From contig OX335653.1 of assembly GCA_946894095.1 (NCBI GenBank), positions 14,389,001 through 14,453,000 of the forward strand: a DNA stretch of 64,000 bases, in the 5' to 3' direction. The notes beneath the pieces were generated by a model, which searched no databases, was not told the origin of the DNA, and saw only the letters and a list, made by a program, of their open reading frames with translations. Below are positions 1 to 13,400 of this stretch, piece after piece (position 1 is the stretch's first letter; every line of letters starts with the position of its first letter). The position numbers were made by a program, and so were the translations under genes. The stretch is from Incurvaria masculella (Eukaryota; Arthropoda; Insecta; Lepidoptera; Incurvariidae).

Positions 1-323
1 AATGGACTAAATCAACGACTTGGCTTCCAAACACTCAATATTTCTGTTTCTCAATTGGAGTCAATTGCATGAAACGTGAACCAATGGATACATCAACATC
101 CAATAGACTCAACTCAAGTCTTGGCAATTCGCTGGGTGGTCTCTAATTAAACGTCGCAGATTTGGCTTGCGCGGCAACTAGTGTTCCAATTATATCGGCT
201 CATTCAACTGGCCGACATTGCATTTGGTGCCCAGTCCACCTTCCTGCAGGCAAAGTCTCTCGCATTGTCAACCAAATCAAGAGAAAAGAACCACAGAACC
301 GAATTATTCGAAGATTCCATTAT
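1..323. other. Unassigned intronic or upstream sequence
   Basis: I see no exon or clear repeat here. If the peroxidase begins upstream of the window, this is intron. Confidence 0.4.
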
Positions 324-527
324 TCGCAATCCATGTAAAACTGTAGGACCCCTTCCCCTACTAGGTGGTAAAGTTGTTGCCTTCGCATTAGGTGAAAATA
401 TGGTTGAAACCGCCATCCAGTTAAATTTAGTCGTTTCTGGCATGCACTTAATTCCTTCGGGAATCCGTTGTGTTGAGTTTATATGTCGGTGGATGGTATT
501 AACCATCCGTGTCCAGTTACATAAATA
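324..527 (+). repeat. tRNA-headed SINE, body and 3' part
   Basis: It holds the shared body landmarks AATCCATGTAAAACTGTAGG, CCCCTACTAGGTGG, ATTCCTTCGGGAAT and the 3' end GTCCAGTTACATAAATAAA. The tRNA-like head is missing. The same body recurs more than a dozen times in the window. Confidence 0.75.
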
Positions 528-879
528 AAGTACTATTAAAGATCAATATTTTAAGGTTTAGAGAGCGGAAGACGGAACCTGCACCTCTAGATAATATTTC
601 CTTCACTGAGGCAACTTGAGTTGATGTCAAATAAAAAAACACTCTGGCATAACTATTCACGGCTCTGAATTATCTGACGAAGATACCATGCACTCAAGTT
701 GTTATTTGTTTATTTATCATTCATAGACAGTACACTGCACTCGGATTTTAACATTTGCCAGTTCAGCAAAACCCAGCAAAGAACTGGCAAGAAACTTCGC
801 TGTAATTTGTTTTCAACGTCCCATACCTCTCCATGAAGACTGTCGCTTGATGACGTCACTAATGCTGCGCTGAGCCCTT

Positions 880-1118
880 AGTCGGATTTCTCACCTAGAT
901 TGGCGTTTATGGAACTTCGAATTACCGTTAAAACGTCCCAACGGCTATATGTATGGAAACGCAGAGTCAACGTAAACGTCAACGTATTGACGGCGACGAT
1001 GAGTAAGCTGTCAAATCTAACTCGGACTCGCAAATATTTGTTCGCTTATCGCCCACTGCGCGAGCTCTTCAATTTCTCCATACATTTGAAAACGCATTTC
1101 GATCGGTTTTGACTAGGG
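880..1118. repeat. Diverged copy of a fold-back MITE
   Basis: TTCTCACCTAGATTGGCGTTTA at the left and CACTGCGCGAGCTCTTCAAT / ATACATTTGAAAACGC at the right match the fold-back element at 28806-29100. It lies upstream of the first visible peroxidase exon. Confidence 0.65.
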
Positions 1119-1187
1119 GCTCTGATCTCAGTGATCAGCAATTTTTTTCGCAGACTCTTGAAAATGGCCCTGACTGTTCGTTCTCAG

Positions 1188-1425
1188 ATACGGCCTGCGG
1201 AACGACGAGTGCGCGAGTTTCATCAGCACTCTGAACCTCCGCAACACGGTGTACGGCGCGGAGTGCGCCTCGCTCGAGCGGTTCGGCTGCAGCGCCGCCA
1301 AGATGGCGTCGCGCTACCGCAGCTTCGACGGCTCGTGCAACAACCCCGTACGCTCATCGTGGGGGCAGGCGCTCACCGGCTACAAGCGGCTGCTCCATCC
1401 CAGATATGCAGACGGCATCGAAGAG
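1188..1425 (+). CDS. Peroxidase exon 1 of those visible
   Basis: It encodes residues 1-79 of the visible protein and opens the peroxidase domain. [11 protein letters not shown], then [20 protein letters not shown], match the classic N-terminal block of insect peroxidases. The acceptor is TTCTCAG at 1181-1187, and the donor follows GAAGAG at 1425 (phase 0). It is visibly GC-rich against AT-rich flanks. The incoming phase (one base carried) shows that an upstream exon exists. Confidence 0.93.
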
Positions 1426-4400
1426 GTACTTTACCGCTTCAACAAATACGTTATGGGTACATGGAATGGGGTTATGACACATTACGTTTTGTATATTTTT
1501 TGTAGACATATTTACACTTTATATGACAGTGTACAACCAGATTTTAGATTGCCATGGTTAATGTTCATTTTAAAAGATTAACACGGCTTTCTACTCATGG
1601 CAGTATTTGTGCGGAGCGAATGTTTGTACTTCGCACAAATAATGCCATGAGTAGAGAGCCGTTTAATCTTTTAAAATGAGTGTACAACCAATTTGTGTCA
1701 TGCATCATTCATTAATTCTTTTGTTTTAAGTTTTCAATGTTTAATGCGATTCAAATAAGAATAGGATAGGATCACCGCCATTTTGAATTTCAAACTGCTA
1801 AAACCCTCACTTCACTTCACAAACTTCAGTTTGCCGCGGTGTTGCCGCGTAATTTCCCTCGCTAATTCGAGTGAAGTTTGTCACGAACCCGTCCTATTCT
1901 TATTTGAATTGCGTTGTACTACTTTAGGTCGGAACTTCTTTTTACCAGCTCCAACTACCTACATACCCGCGGTTTTAGCAAGAAAATCCTCTTATACAGT
2001 AAATTTTAAGACGTTTACGCATTAATAACTCGCTCGGTCGTGTAAAAAGAAGTGATTTAACAATTTTCACCATGGTTTATTAGTTTTTCACAGTCGGTAC
2101 CTTTTTTCCTGCACGAAATGAATTAATTTTAACAATTTTTCGGCCAGTTATACTGTTTCTCTCTTTGAAAATGCAAAACGCTAACTGATATTTTTGTTTT
2201 GAAACCATAGAATCACTGATATATTTAGTTGACAAATTGTACTGAAACTACCTGAAAATATAAATGAATGAATGATGTTAAAATTATGTAATAAATAATA
2301 AAACAAATGCTATCAAAACCTCTCAATAATGAGGAAGTAAAATCATGAGAAGCACAGGTAATTGAACCGACTGCTCGTTTCAGCCCCGCCGAGCCACCAG
2401 CGGACATCACCTGCCGTCGGCACGCGTCATCAGCACCCGGCTGACGAGCGAACTCGACCGACCGGACGACTCCAAAACTCTCGCCCTGGCCGTCTGGAGC
2501 CAGTTCGTGCAGCATGACCTCACGCACACGCCGCTTAGGAAGATGAGTAAGTACATGCCTAAAGTCTGAACATGCCTTAAGAAAAGGAAGAATAATGGCG
2601 AACATATGCTGGCTACATTTCTTTATGCTCTTTGATCACTGGTGGTGCATACTTGACCTTTACTAAGTGAGTCCATTGGTGCAAAAATCAACATGATTAT
2701 TGACTTGGGCTGAAGTCCAATTTATCATGTAAAACGTTTAACTTTGTCCAATGCATTGCATTGAATGCAATAATCTGTAAGTACAGGAAAATGCAGACAG
2801 TCATTAAATGTGTCTATTCAATACAAAGTTGTAGCCGTACACTTATGGCGAGACTTATGAAATCTTGTTTGTGTAACCACCTGATGCAATTCACAAATTG
2901 GCATAATTTCCATCCATTTCAAAGTAACCATGCCTATGTAAAGGAAAGGCCAGGTTGGGTTAACGCAACTATGGTACGTAATTCCTTCTAGAATGCGTTT
3001 TGTGCGGCTAAATACTAGGAGATGTGCTATTGGTCACCCATGACCAGTTACATAATAACAACACCTCTCAAGCTAAAATCTATCAAGCCGTTTAGGCTGC
3101 AGGGCGTGCCAAAGAAATATACATACACACATACATACATACATACATACATACATACATACATACATACATACATACATACATACATACATACATACAT
3201 ACATACATACATACATACATACATACTTACATACACTCGATCTTGTGCAGTCGGGTAAAAAAAGTCTAACGCGCCGCGTGACAGTCCACAGCGACGCGTC
3301 GATCCGGTGCTGCGACGCGTCGGGGGCCGCGCTCGCGCCGCGCTACCGCCACCCGAGCTGCATGCCGATCGCGGTGCCCGGCGACGACCCCTACTACGGC
3401 GGCAAGTACGTCGCGTGCATGGAGTACACGCGCTCCGGCACCACGTACCGCGGGGACTGCACCTTCGGCGCCGCCGAGCAGGTGCGTTGCGCTTGTCGAG
3501 ATAATTATTTTTTTTAATGAAAAACCGGTACGGGTAGATGTGCTGAGGACCGAAGGTGCTCAGAAAAGCCAAATGCACCTCGCCTCGCGAGACCACGCTC
3601 AGCGAGGCCCCATCGTTGAGCTATCAAGCTTGTTCAAATTACGCTTGATGACTCCCAGGTTATAGGTATGAGGAAAGGCACCCGCCGGCAGACAGTTTTT
3701 GATGCAAGTGTAACTTATCTGCAATAGTCAGCTAATCCCTGGTATGGTGCCTTGCTGAAAGTATGTGAATGTGTTTAAGGCTGCGTATGAAGCTAGACAA
3801 ATTCCCGATTTCCCCCCCACCGCTCCGCTGGATGCCGAAGCAGCAGTGGCGCCGTAAACCTTAGGACAAAACTGAATTGATAGAGCGACACCTATACGCC
3901 GTCGCTGGAACTTCGTGAAAGTTGTATCGATCCCGCGGCAAGTCGTCAATGATCATACAACCAATCACAAGGCTCGAGATCACCCGCCATATTATTCATA
4001 TTGCTGCTAGAAAACAGCCACCATTTCGTCGGCTCTCTACTTCATGAAAGGATTTACTATTTTCACATTGATCGTCAGTAGCTGGTTGGTGTAGCGCGTG
4101 AGACGTCTTATCTACAGTTATCGTTCGGGGGGGTGTCAGTTCGAACCCTGTAGGTTACAAATGTTTTTTTTTCTGTTTTTTTACTTTTTATTGTTAATGG
4201 TGTATAGTATACAATTATAGCGTGGGTTAGACTAAATTGACTTACACATATAAAAAAATATTACATAATAATAGGTTTTGGTAAACGTTTTTACCTGAGA
4301 AACAATTTTAAAAAGTATAAGCGTCATTTGATACAATAAAAAGTAAAATAACACTTTTAAAAAGGATAAACGTGAGACCATGGAGAAATAATTTCCATAC

Positions 4401-7400
4401 AACGAGCGCGCAAAAAATTACGCCACGCGACTTACAACATTATATCGCCGTACATAGCGCCGGAGCGCAGTGATGAAAACGGAGAAAAATCAATTTTTTT
4501 GTCTCCCAAATTGATAGGTAAAATGATAACAATAAGAATTATTTTTTAATAAAACTGATGGTCGTTACGTCATTCTTCATTAGTAGTGAGAGCCGAAACA
4601 CAGGCCAAATTCCTCCCGCGGCACAAGTGAAGTTAAATTTACTTTTTCGTACTAAGCAGGTACCTACGTCGCTTATTCCAAGGAATGTGACATGTAGCGT
4701 CGACACTTTTTAGGGTTCCGTACCCAAAGGGTGAAAACGGAACCCTATTACTAAGCCTCTGCTCTCCGTCCGTCCGTCCGTCCGTCCATCCGTCTGTCCG
4801 TCCGTCCGTCCGTCCGTCCGTCCGTCTGTCACAGGGCTCTATCTCATGAACCGTAATAGGTGGGCAGCTGAAATTTTCACAGAGTGTGTATTTATTTTGC
4901 CGCTATAACAACAAATAGGTAGATTAAAAAAATATATAAAAATTAAAGGGGGATTTAATTTCACGGAATTAAAAAACGTGATTTTTGGTGTTGATGGTAC
5001 GGAACCCTTCGTGTGCGAGTCCGACTCGCACTTGGCCCGTTTTTATAGTTCAATTTGCTCGCCTGGTACGCAGTAACCTCTATTTAGCCGCTATTTGCCG
5101 CGGCAGCGAGTGCCGCGTTCTTTTGTCGTACCTACTGTGCGTTGTTATAGTTGGTTCTTTACTCGAAAAGGAACATCTTTTGTTCGACGTTGGCGACGTT
5201 GTCGTCGTCGATCGTCGTTGTTGATGTCGAAAACGGAACCCTATTACTGCGTGCAACTGTATTCGGTGCGGTGCGTACAATTGCATCGAGGTCGCGTATG
5301 CGCGCTCGTCGATTGTATCTCGTTCACTCGCGTCAGTCGCGCGGTCGCGCCGCGCCGAAGTGTCTTATAATATTTGGACGCTCGTCCGCTCCGCTGTAGC
5401 GCCACAGAGCAGCGCTGTGCAACAATCGAATAATGTAGATTTGTATTCGAATGAATCGAATAACGGGAACAATCGAATAATTCGATTGTTTTTATTCGCA
5501 ATCGCCTATCGCTAGCCTACGACCAGTGTTTCCAATGATATAACGAAAACAAATTTTGACATGACAGGAAGGTAGATCAGGTCGGGGCGTTTATTTTGAG
5601 TGGTCGCATGATGGGTCTACGACCAGTATTTCCCAAGATATAACGAAAACAAATTTAGACATGACAGACAGGTAGATCAGGTCGGGGCGTTTATTTTGAG
5701 TGGTCGCATGATGGGTCTACGACCAGTGTTTCCCATGATATAACGAAAACAAATTTTGACATGACTGGAAGTTAGACCAGGTCGGGGCGTTTATTTTGAG
5801 TGGTCGCATGATGGGTCTACGACCAGTGTTTCCCATGATATAACGAAAACTAATTTTGACATGACAGACAGGTAGATCAGGTCGGGGCGTTTATTTTGAG
5901 TGGTCGCATGATGGGTCTACGACAAATGTTTCCCCAGATATAGCGAAAACATATTTGGTCATGACATGACATGTACAACACATGAAATTGAACTGAACCG
6001 TTCCTCCGAGAAATATTGGAGTTTCTTTTCGTCATAGAATATGTCAAAAACTAGCGGTCGAAGCCCGACTTCTACCCACCCTAACTATTCAATGAAATAA
6101 ACATTATTATTATCACATTTTCTGGAAAAAAAAAACCGGCCAAGTGGTATTCGGACTCGCACACGAAGGGTTCCGTACCATTGTACAAGTATTAACACAA
6201 AAATAACGTTTTTTGTGTTAAAAACCCCATTTAATTTTTATTATTATTTTATTTTAGCAATTTGTTGTTATAGCGGTAAAATAAATACACACTCCGTGAA
6301 CATTTCAGCTGCCTACCTAAGGCCCTGTGACAGACGGACGGACGGACGGACAGCGGAGGCTTAGTAATAGGGTTTCGTTTTCACCCTTTGGGTACGGTAC
6401 CCTAAAAACGAACCAACAAAACAAAACATATTATTTATGTTATTTATTCTTTTCACGGAGTTTTCCTTCTGTTCATGTTATTAATTATTCTGTGCCACCG
6501 ACAAAAACTACAAAAATCCGCCCGCCGAGCTATCTGCCAAGGTCATGTGACTTGTCCTGTTGCGACCGCTATTTGCGGCGGATATTTGCGGCCGACCCAA
6601 TGCTCGTAGTGTCCGCTAGGCTTGAGAAGGAGAATTTAGCACGAATACGTAATGACAGACGTGGCACAACGGTATTGGTGTCGTATTTTTGCTGCGAAGT
6701 TCAGAACCACACAAATCTGAGTTCGGTTCCTGGAAACATCACTTTTTTTTATATTACAATAAATATTTTTTTTATGATATTTTTATTTATTTATATCTTG
6801 CTAACCGAAAGTTACTAACTAGTGTCAAAAGTTTCGGCTTTAGACCTCAATAACATTTGATTGAGAATTTTACAGCGCCATCTATGGAGTTCAGCTAAAT
6901 GCTCGTAGGTGTTTGGTTCGGAACTGTGTTCCAGCTAGAGTTGCGATTTCGAAACCGCCGCCACGCGCCGCGTCCCGCGCCGATGCGGAGAGGCGTGCGC
7001 CCGCTTCGAAGCATCGCAGCGGACTGAGGTTACCGAAATGGCGATAGATAGTCGCCAAGAGAACGAAAGGGAAAGGGATACTTTACGGTGCTCAGAAATT
7101 TTGTCGTAAGTCCAAAATTCATTTTTTTGATGCTTTGAATGAAAAATTTTATCCAAATGCAACAATAATCATTCAAAAATTTGAAAATCATGATGCAAAT
7201 ATAATGTGAGATTACTAGCACTGTAATTAATACCAATTTTGAGAAATTAAGCATTATGTGAAAAAATCGACCTATTTTCGCGATTTTTTTCTATCGGGCC
7301 AATGTTATGCTATTGGAACAATAATCATTCAGATTAAGCGGATATAAGTCAAGTTTCATGTAACGCAATTTTAGCATGATTAGTTCAATGTTCTCTGAGA

Positions 7401-10400
7401 AATTAAGACAAAGCTAAGTGCGATTTAGCGTCATGCGGAGCCTTAATGGGGCACCTTTGGTCCTTCGGCACAGGCACCTATGTTAGTTTGTTAGTAAATC
7501 TCATGCTCAACATATGTCTACATGACCCTGTTAGCATAAACACTAATGTTTATTCAGATTTAACGTTCCGGAATGAATATCCCATTAAGGGTGTGATAAC
7601 TCGTGATTTCATTTAGTTCCATAAGGGCTTAAGTGAAACCATTTTTTTATTATTTTTTCAAAATAAGTTTAACTACTTATTTTGAAATTATAAAAGATGG
7701 AAGATGCATTGATGGTCCTAGCTATATTTGAAACCGGTAATGGTAAATATTTGACGTTCAAATTCTGTGGTCAAACTTTAATTATGAAAGTTTATCAATA
7801 CTAGACTTCATTGAGAACACAATGCAACAGAGACTTACAGTTTTATCTTTAAATTATCGCTTAGAACATCAATCTACCTGGTCACTTTGTTGACTATCGT
7901 TTTTTTTGTGGTAATTTATAAATACCATTAAATGTTGTTTTACTTACGTCCTTATAAAACTGAACACAATCAGCTCTTATCACGCCCTTAAGGTGGGCCC
8001 GTAAGCATCAGAAAATGACGCTCCCCATACAAACATAGTTTACTAATCATTAGAAACCACTGTTTCAATTCGCTTGATATTTGGGACTTAATACCAGGCA
8101 ACAAATATCTATGTCTGCACATATTTGTTTCTTCGAAAAATTTATCCTGTGTCACACAACAGAGAAAAGAAAATTTGTATGAAGATATTCTTTTGCCTGT
8201 TATTTGACTTGCTTTATATTTTTCAGCAAAACAAAACCGTGCAGACACGGATATTTATTGTTTTAATATTAGATACTAAATATCAAGAAAATCGGAACAG
8301 TGTTTTTCAAATGATTAGTAAACTACGTTTGTATGGGGAACATAGCTTATGGGCCGTTCTTAAATGCTGGACATAGCATGAAATTCTGCCCACTATAACT
8401 TAAATAATAAATAATTATTAAGATGCTGGAAATGATAGCTTCAAATCCATAACTCACACCACTGGTCACGATACCCAAAGGTAGACAGGTGGAGAATGCC
8501 ACCGGCATTAAGTTGTACCTCATGCCTGATTTTTTTTTGTGGTGCAATAAAGATAATATGTACGATTGCATCCATAATTTGTGTCAATAAGGTCTTGTTA
8601 CTCGAAATGTGTTAGAGAGACAAACAGTTTTATTACCATCGGTCAATGCATTGCAATTAAAATGTTACTGCATGTGCCATGCGTCAGGCGAGTGCATTTT
8701 GTAAAATAATATTTACCAATATAGCGAGAACGACTGATATAGCTGTCGAGTATGATAGGATTGGGTGTCATTTTCCTTTGATAATAACTGCCTGTAGCCA
8801 ACAATATTTGCTGAATGGTTATAACTAACATTATCCTTTGGACGAATTGGCATGTGTTAATTCGTAATTCGAGATTTTATATATGGATGCCGTGATGGCC
8901 ACTGACGGGTGTCTATACATTCCCAACAGTTGCTATGTCAGATTGAATGGACCTCATTTGCCTTTTACCGAAGGCCCCCTAGTGGCCTACTAGACGGCCT
9001 TCGGTAAACTTGAAGGCAGGGAGAGAATTCAAGAGCATAACCTATTAATGAATGACCTTGAAAAATACCCACCTTTGACATTGGTTCATAAAATGTATTA
9101 TTGTTTGAACAAACTGTTCATGTGTCTTGTTAAAAATACATATTAGGTATACACAGCTGTGTAGGTTGAGGTACACTATTTCTTTAGGGTTCACAAAAAG
9201 AATATGAATTCTCGCTACATTTTTAGGACCAATGCCATGAATCATGCTACGGTGCACTTTAGACTTGCGTGATACACGCTAAACATGTACTAAGTGTCAA
9301 TGTAGAAGTGTGGTCAATCCAATACCAGCAGTTGTCACTGATGTCAAGGCCTATTTTTTTTGTCTGTCTTTTAACAGTTGATAAGTTTAATTAATTGTAG
9401 GTACATTGATACTCTTTAATTAATTTCGGTCACACATTACAAACAACGAGGAAAAATTGGTTTTAATTTTTTTGCGTTTTGCAATGTTTGTTACAACTCC
9501 AAAATGAGGATAAAAAAAGCTCTTCTGATATTTGAATATTTTGAGGAGCATTTGTGTTAACAGTTCTTGCAACATGTTTCGTAAAGATACATTGGAACTA
9601 AATGAAGGATAAACACATTATTTTAATTATGCGGTTGCTGTTGTGAACTAAGCATAATATCTGTCCAATTATACACACTTTGAAGTTTATTTTCGGACGC
9701 TAATGCTCTCAGTGTATAATATTATTCCGATAGCACTGCAGTAGCTTGTAAACACGCTAAAACGATGCACAAATACAGCTTCATTATCAACAATTAAGTA
9801 AATTATTTCATCTGATTTTCAGCATTGACTGAGAAAGTAAACTAAAAGAAAAGAAGTTTAGTGAAAATCGAATTGCTTTATATTTTTTTATGCATTTGCA
9901 ACAAGGTAGTGATAATGCACAAATTCTTAAGCAGGCGCGTAGACAGAAGTGAAGGCCAGAGTAAACGGGTAATTCAGATAACAATGTACACGTTTGCATG
10001 TTTTATTCTTCCAAGTCGTAGGTGATTCTTTCTTATATAGAGTGTGAGTAATTTTGGCAAGTATTTTCTAGAAAATGATTACAAATGATGATTGCAGTGG
10101 TTCCGTACCGCTGAGGGCCAGGAGGACTGGAGAAGGATTGGAGAGGCGTATGTCCAGTAGTGGACGCAAACACGCTGACTGACTGACTGATTACAAAACC
10201 AAGAGATGGATTTTTATTTTGTTTAATGAATGTCTCATGTTATGGATTTATGGATGTGAAGCATGGATTCGTTTGAAACCGTAGGTTTTTTTTTTTTTAA
10301 TTCGGCATAGACATGCAACATTCTGGCAGTGCCAATTTCCAAAGCCAGCTTGGACACTGACAATGGTGGGGGGTGACTTTATAAATATCGCGTTAGAACC

Positions 10401-13400
10401 ATCCTAGAATACACGCGCAAGTATACGCTATGGTACGGAACCATTTGTGTGCGAGTCCGACTCTTGCTTGGCCGGCTTTTATCAATGGTGTTCCCCATGA
10501 ATGTATAGTGCCACATAGCTTATTTTGCGCGTGGCCATAATCGGAACTAAACGGTCGCCATCTTGAAAGTTCATCTTTGCGGGTACGGGGATGTGTTGCC
10601 ATTATAATAATGCAAGTTACCCACTGCTTATTCATTTTAGGCTGAGTTATTTTTTGTTAAGTTATTATTTAGTTTAGTACAGCAGTGGCTTAGGTTAGCC
10701 ATACATACATACTTTCACGCCGTTTTCCCAGAAGGGTAGAAGTAGTAGTGGTTAGATGCCATCGTGAGTTGTAAAAAAAAAAAAAACTATGTAAAGTCTA
10801 ATCTAAATTGAATGGCCAAAAATATCGTTTGACAGAGTTATGACCTCTGGGATTGACTCGGGGGTTTATTTTCTTCATAGAGTTCAAGAAAACAAAACTA
10901 GCAGTAGTCAGTAATCCGACTTCTACAACCTCAATTTTTTTTATTAAAATGATGAAAGATCTACTTTAGTTTTATTTTTAATAATATTATTTACCTAAAA
11001 TGGTAATTTTCATTTCCTCAAATATTTTCTCTTACAGCAGGCTGTAAATATTTTTGCGATCAATGAGGGAATTTTTTTTCATGTGGTAAGTCAGTGTGCC
11101 CTCAGCCATGCGCAAAATATGCTATGTAGGACTATAACTTATACTATAACTATAACTTAACTTATATTATAACTTATTGTGACGTCCCTCCGGCTCGCCG
11201 CAGACAAACCAGGCGACGCACTTCCTGGACGGGTCGCACGTGTACGGCGCGAGCGGCGCGGAGGCGGCGGCGTTGCGCGCGCGCGCCGGCGGCCTGCTGC
11301 GCGCGGAGGGCGCGGGCGAGGGCTCGGCCGGCGAGATGCTGCCGCTGCTGGCGGACGCCGCCGACCGGTGCCTGCTCGAGGGCAACGACACCGTCTGCTT
11401 CATGGCCGGTGAGGGGCTTCTCTGCGCAGTTTGTAGCTAGGGATTCTAAGGCTGAGATAAATAGTTGTAACAGTCACTAAGCCTAACGAACAGTAGTACT
11501 TTGTGACGTCACTTTGACACATATTGTATGAATGAATGCTCAAGATGACATTTCTGACGTGTTTTCCAATTATCTTAAATTTACCACTTCGAGAGGCTGC
11601 TTACGGAATTTAATAAATTTAATAAAACTGTTTTTTATTCGTTTAGTGAGTTTTAAATCATATAAAGAAAAAGACTGGCGGTCGTTTACACCCTATATAC
11701 TAAGCATCTATCCGTGTACAATTGAAGGTGACCTCCGCGCCAACATGCACCCGTGGCTGAGCGCGCTGCACACGGTGTGGGTGCGCGAGCACAACCGCGT
11801 GGCGCGCGCGCTCGCCGTCCTCAACCCCGCCTGGAGCTCCGACCGGCTCTACCACGAGGCGCGCCGCGTCACCGTGGCTGAGATGCAGCACATCACCTAC
11901 AAGCAGTGGCTGCCAGCGCTTACCGGTACGTCGGACATGCACGAGATGAGCCTTTAGCTTAGTGCAAGTATAGTCGCCAAAACAGAATATTCTGATTTAG
12001 AGTTTGGTGGCCAGAATAGAATGTTCTGATTTTGGGGTTTCTTAAAATGACTGCGCCGAGCATGAAATGCAAATTGATACCATGCACCTATGGCTGAGTG
12101 GCATTTTTGGTCTGGTTCGGAATATTCAGTTTTCGGGGTTTCTTAATCTGACAGTGCCGTGCATGCGGTGTAAATAGATACCATACACCCGTGGTGGAGT
12201 GCACATTTTTGGTCACCAGAGAAAAAATCTGATTTTGGGTTTTATTAAACTGACTGCGCTGAGCGTGCGGTGCAAATGGATACCTTATACCCGTGGTGGA
12301 GTGCACATTTTTGGTTGCCAGAATACAATATTCTGAATCAGGGTTTCATGAATGAGACTGCACCGACCATGCGGCGGCCATGCACTCATGGTCCAGAGCA
12401 CATTTTTGGTCGCCAAATAGAATATTCTGATTAAGGGCGCAAATTAATTCGGTTTCATAGGAGTTTTATTCTATTTGATTTGAGATTCAGAGGCGCACTG
12501 AATCGACATTCCAGAGGCTTAACATATTAAGGCGAATGTCAACTACACACCCATGTTACCACATTTATTAAGTACACGGAATGTGAGCCCATTTCTAATG
12601 TTATCTCAGTTTTAACTCACAATTTACAATTTGTAAACCAGCTCTAACAAAACTTATATCAGAGAGGCGTGGAGTGGCCAACGCGTTCTCATTTGATGAC
12701 CTCTTCTGTACAATATGGAGAATAAAATTGCACTATCAACTAGTTCCCAGAATTTGCTTACGACATTAATTTCTTAAGATTTTTCGCACAAATCACCCGA
12801 TGATAAATTCTGCCCTGTCATATCATTCAGTATAGATAATGGTTGACCGCACGTGAACTCACTAAAATGTATCATTGGTTTGTCCGCCGCCCGCATGTTT
12901 TCAGAAACCAAGCACGACAGGTTGGTACACTGTTTTTACATTTACGTGTACCTGAGAACAATGCTAATAAATGCTAACAAACTCAAGAATGCTAATTTTA
13001 AATCGCAAACACCATTGGCTTTGATTGCATCATTCAGTGATTATCTTAGTGAATTCGCCTGATTGACATACCTGATATCATGACCAGTTTTCCCTTTTTT
13101 AAGCCTGGGTTGATCGCTATCGCATTTAAAAAATGATGTTTGAAGTGGCAAAAGATATTGTATGTAGCCAGCTCAATGTAGCCTTGCAAATAAGGAAGAC
13201 ACGGCGTCTAGTTCTCGTGTGGTTTTTTCGGCAGTTCTTACGTTATCCAAAGCATTTGTTATGCAAGGAAATATGCAAGTGACCATAAAAGTCATTAGTA
13301 ATCATTTTCACTTCCGGCGTAGTTTCTTGTTAGTTTATCTTATTCCGTGGTAATAGAACCATCTCAAAAATATTACGAATCCAAGAATGTGTGTCACGTC

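Noticed and set aside
3022..3596. Long open frames on both strands over the ACAT tract
   Set aside because: They are translations of the microsatellite (repeated YIHT or VCMY) plus exon 3 read in the wrong frame.
6327..6818. 163-residue + strand open frame
   Set aside because: It begins inside the (GGAC)n of a repeat element and continues through low-complexity AT-rich DNA; no motif.
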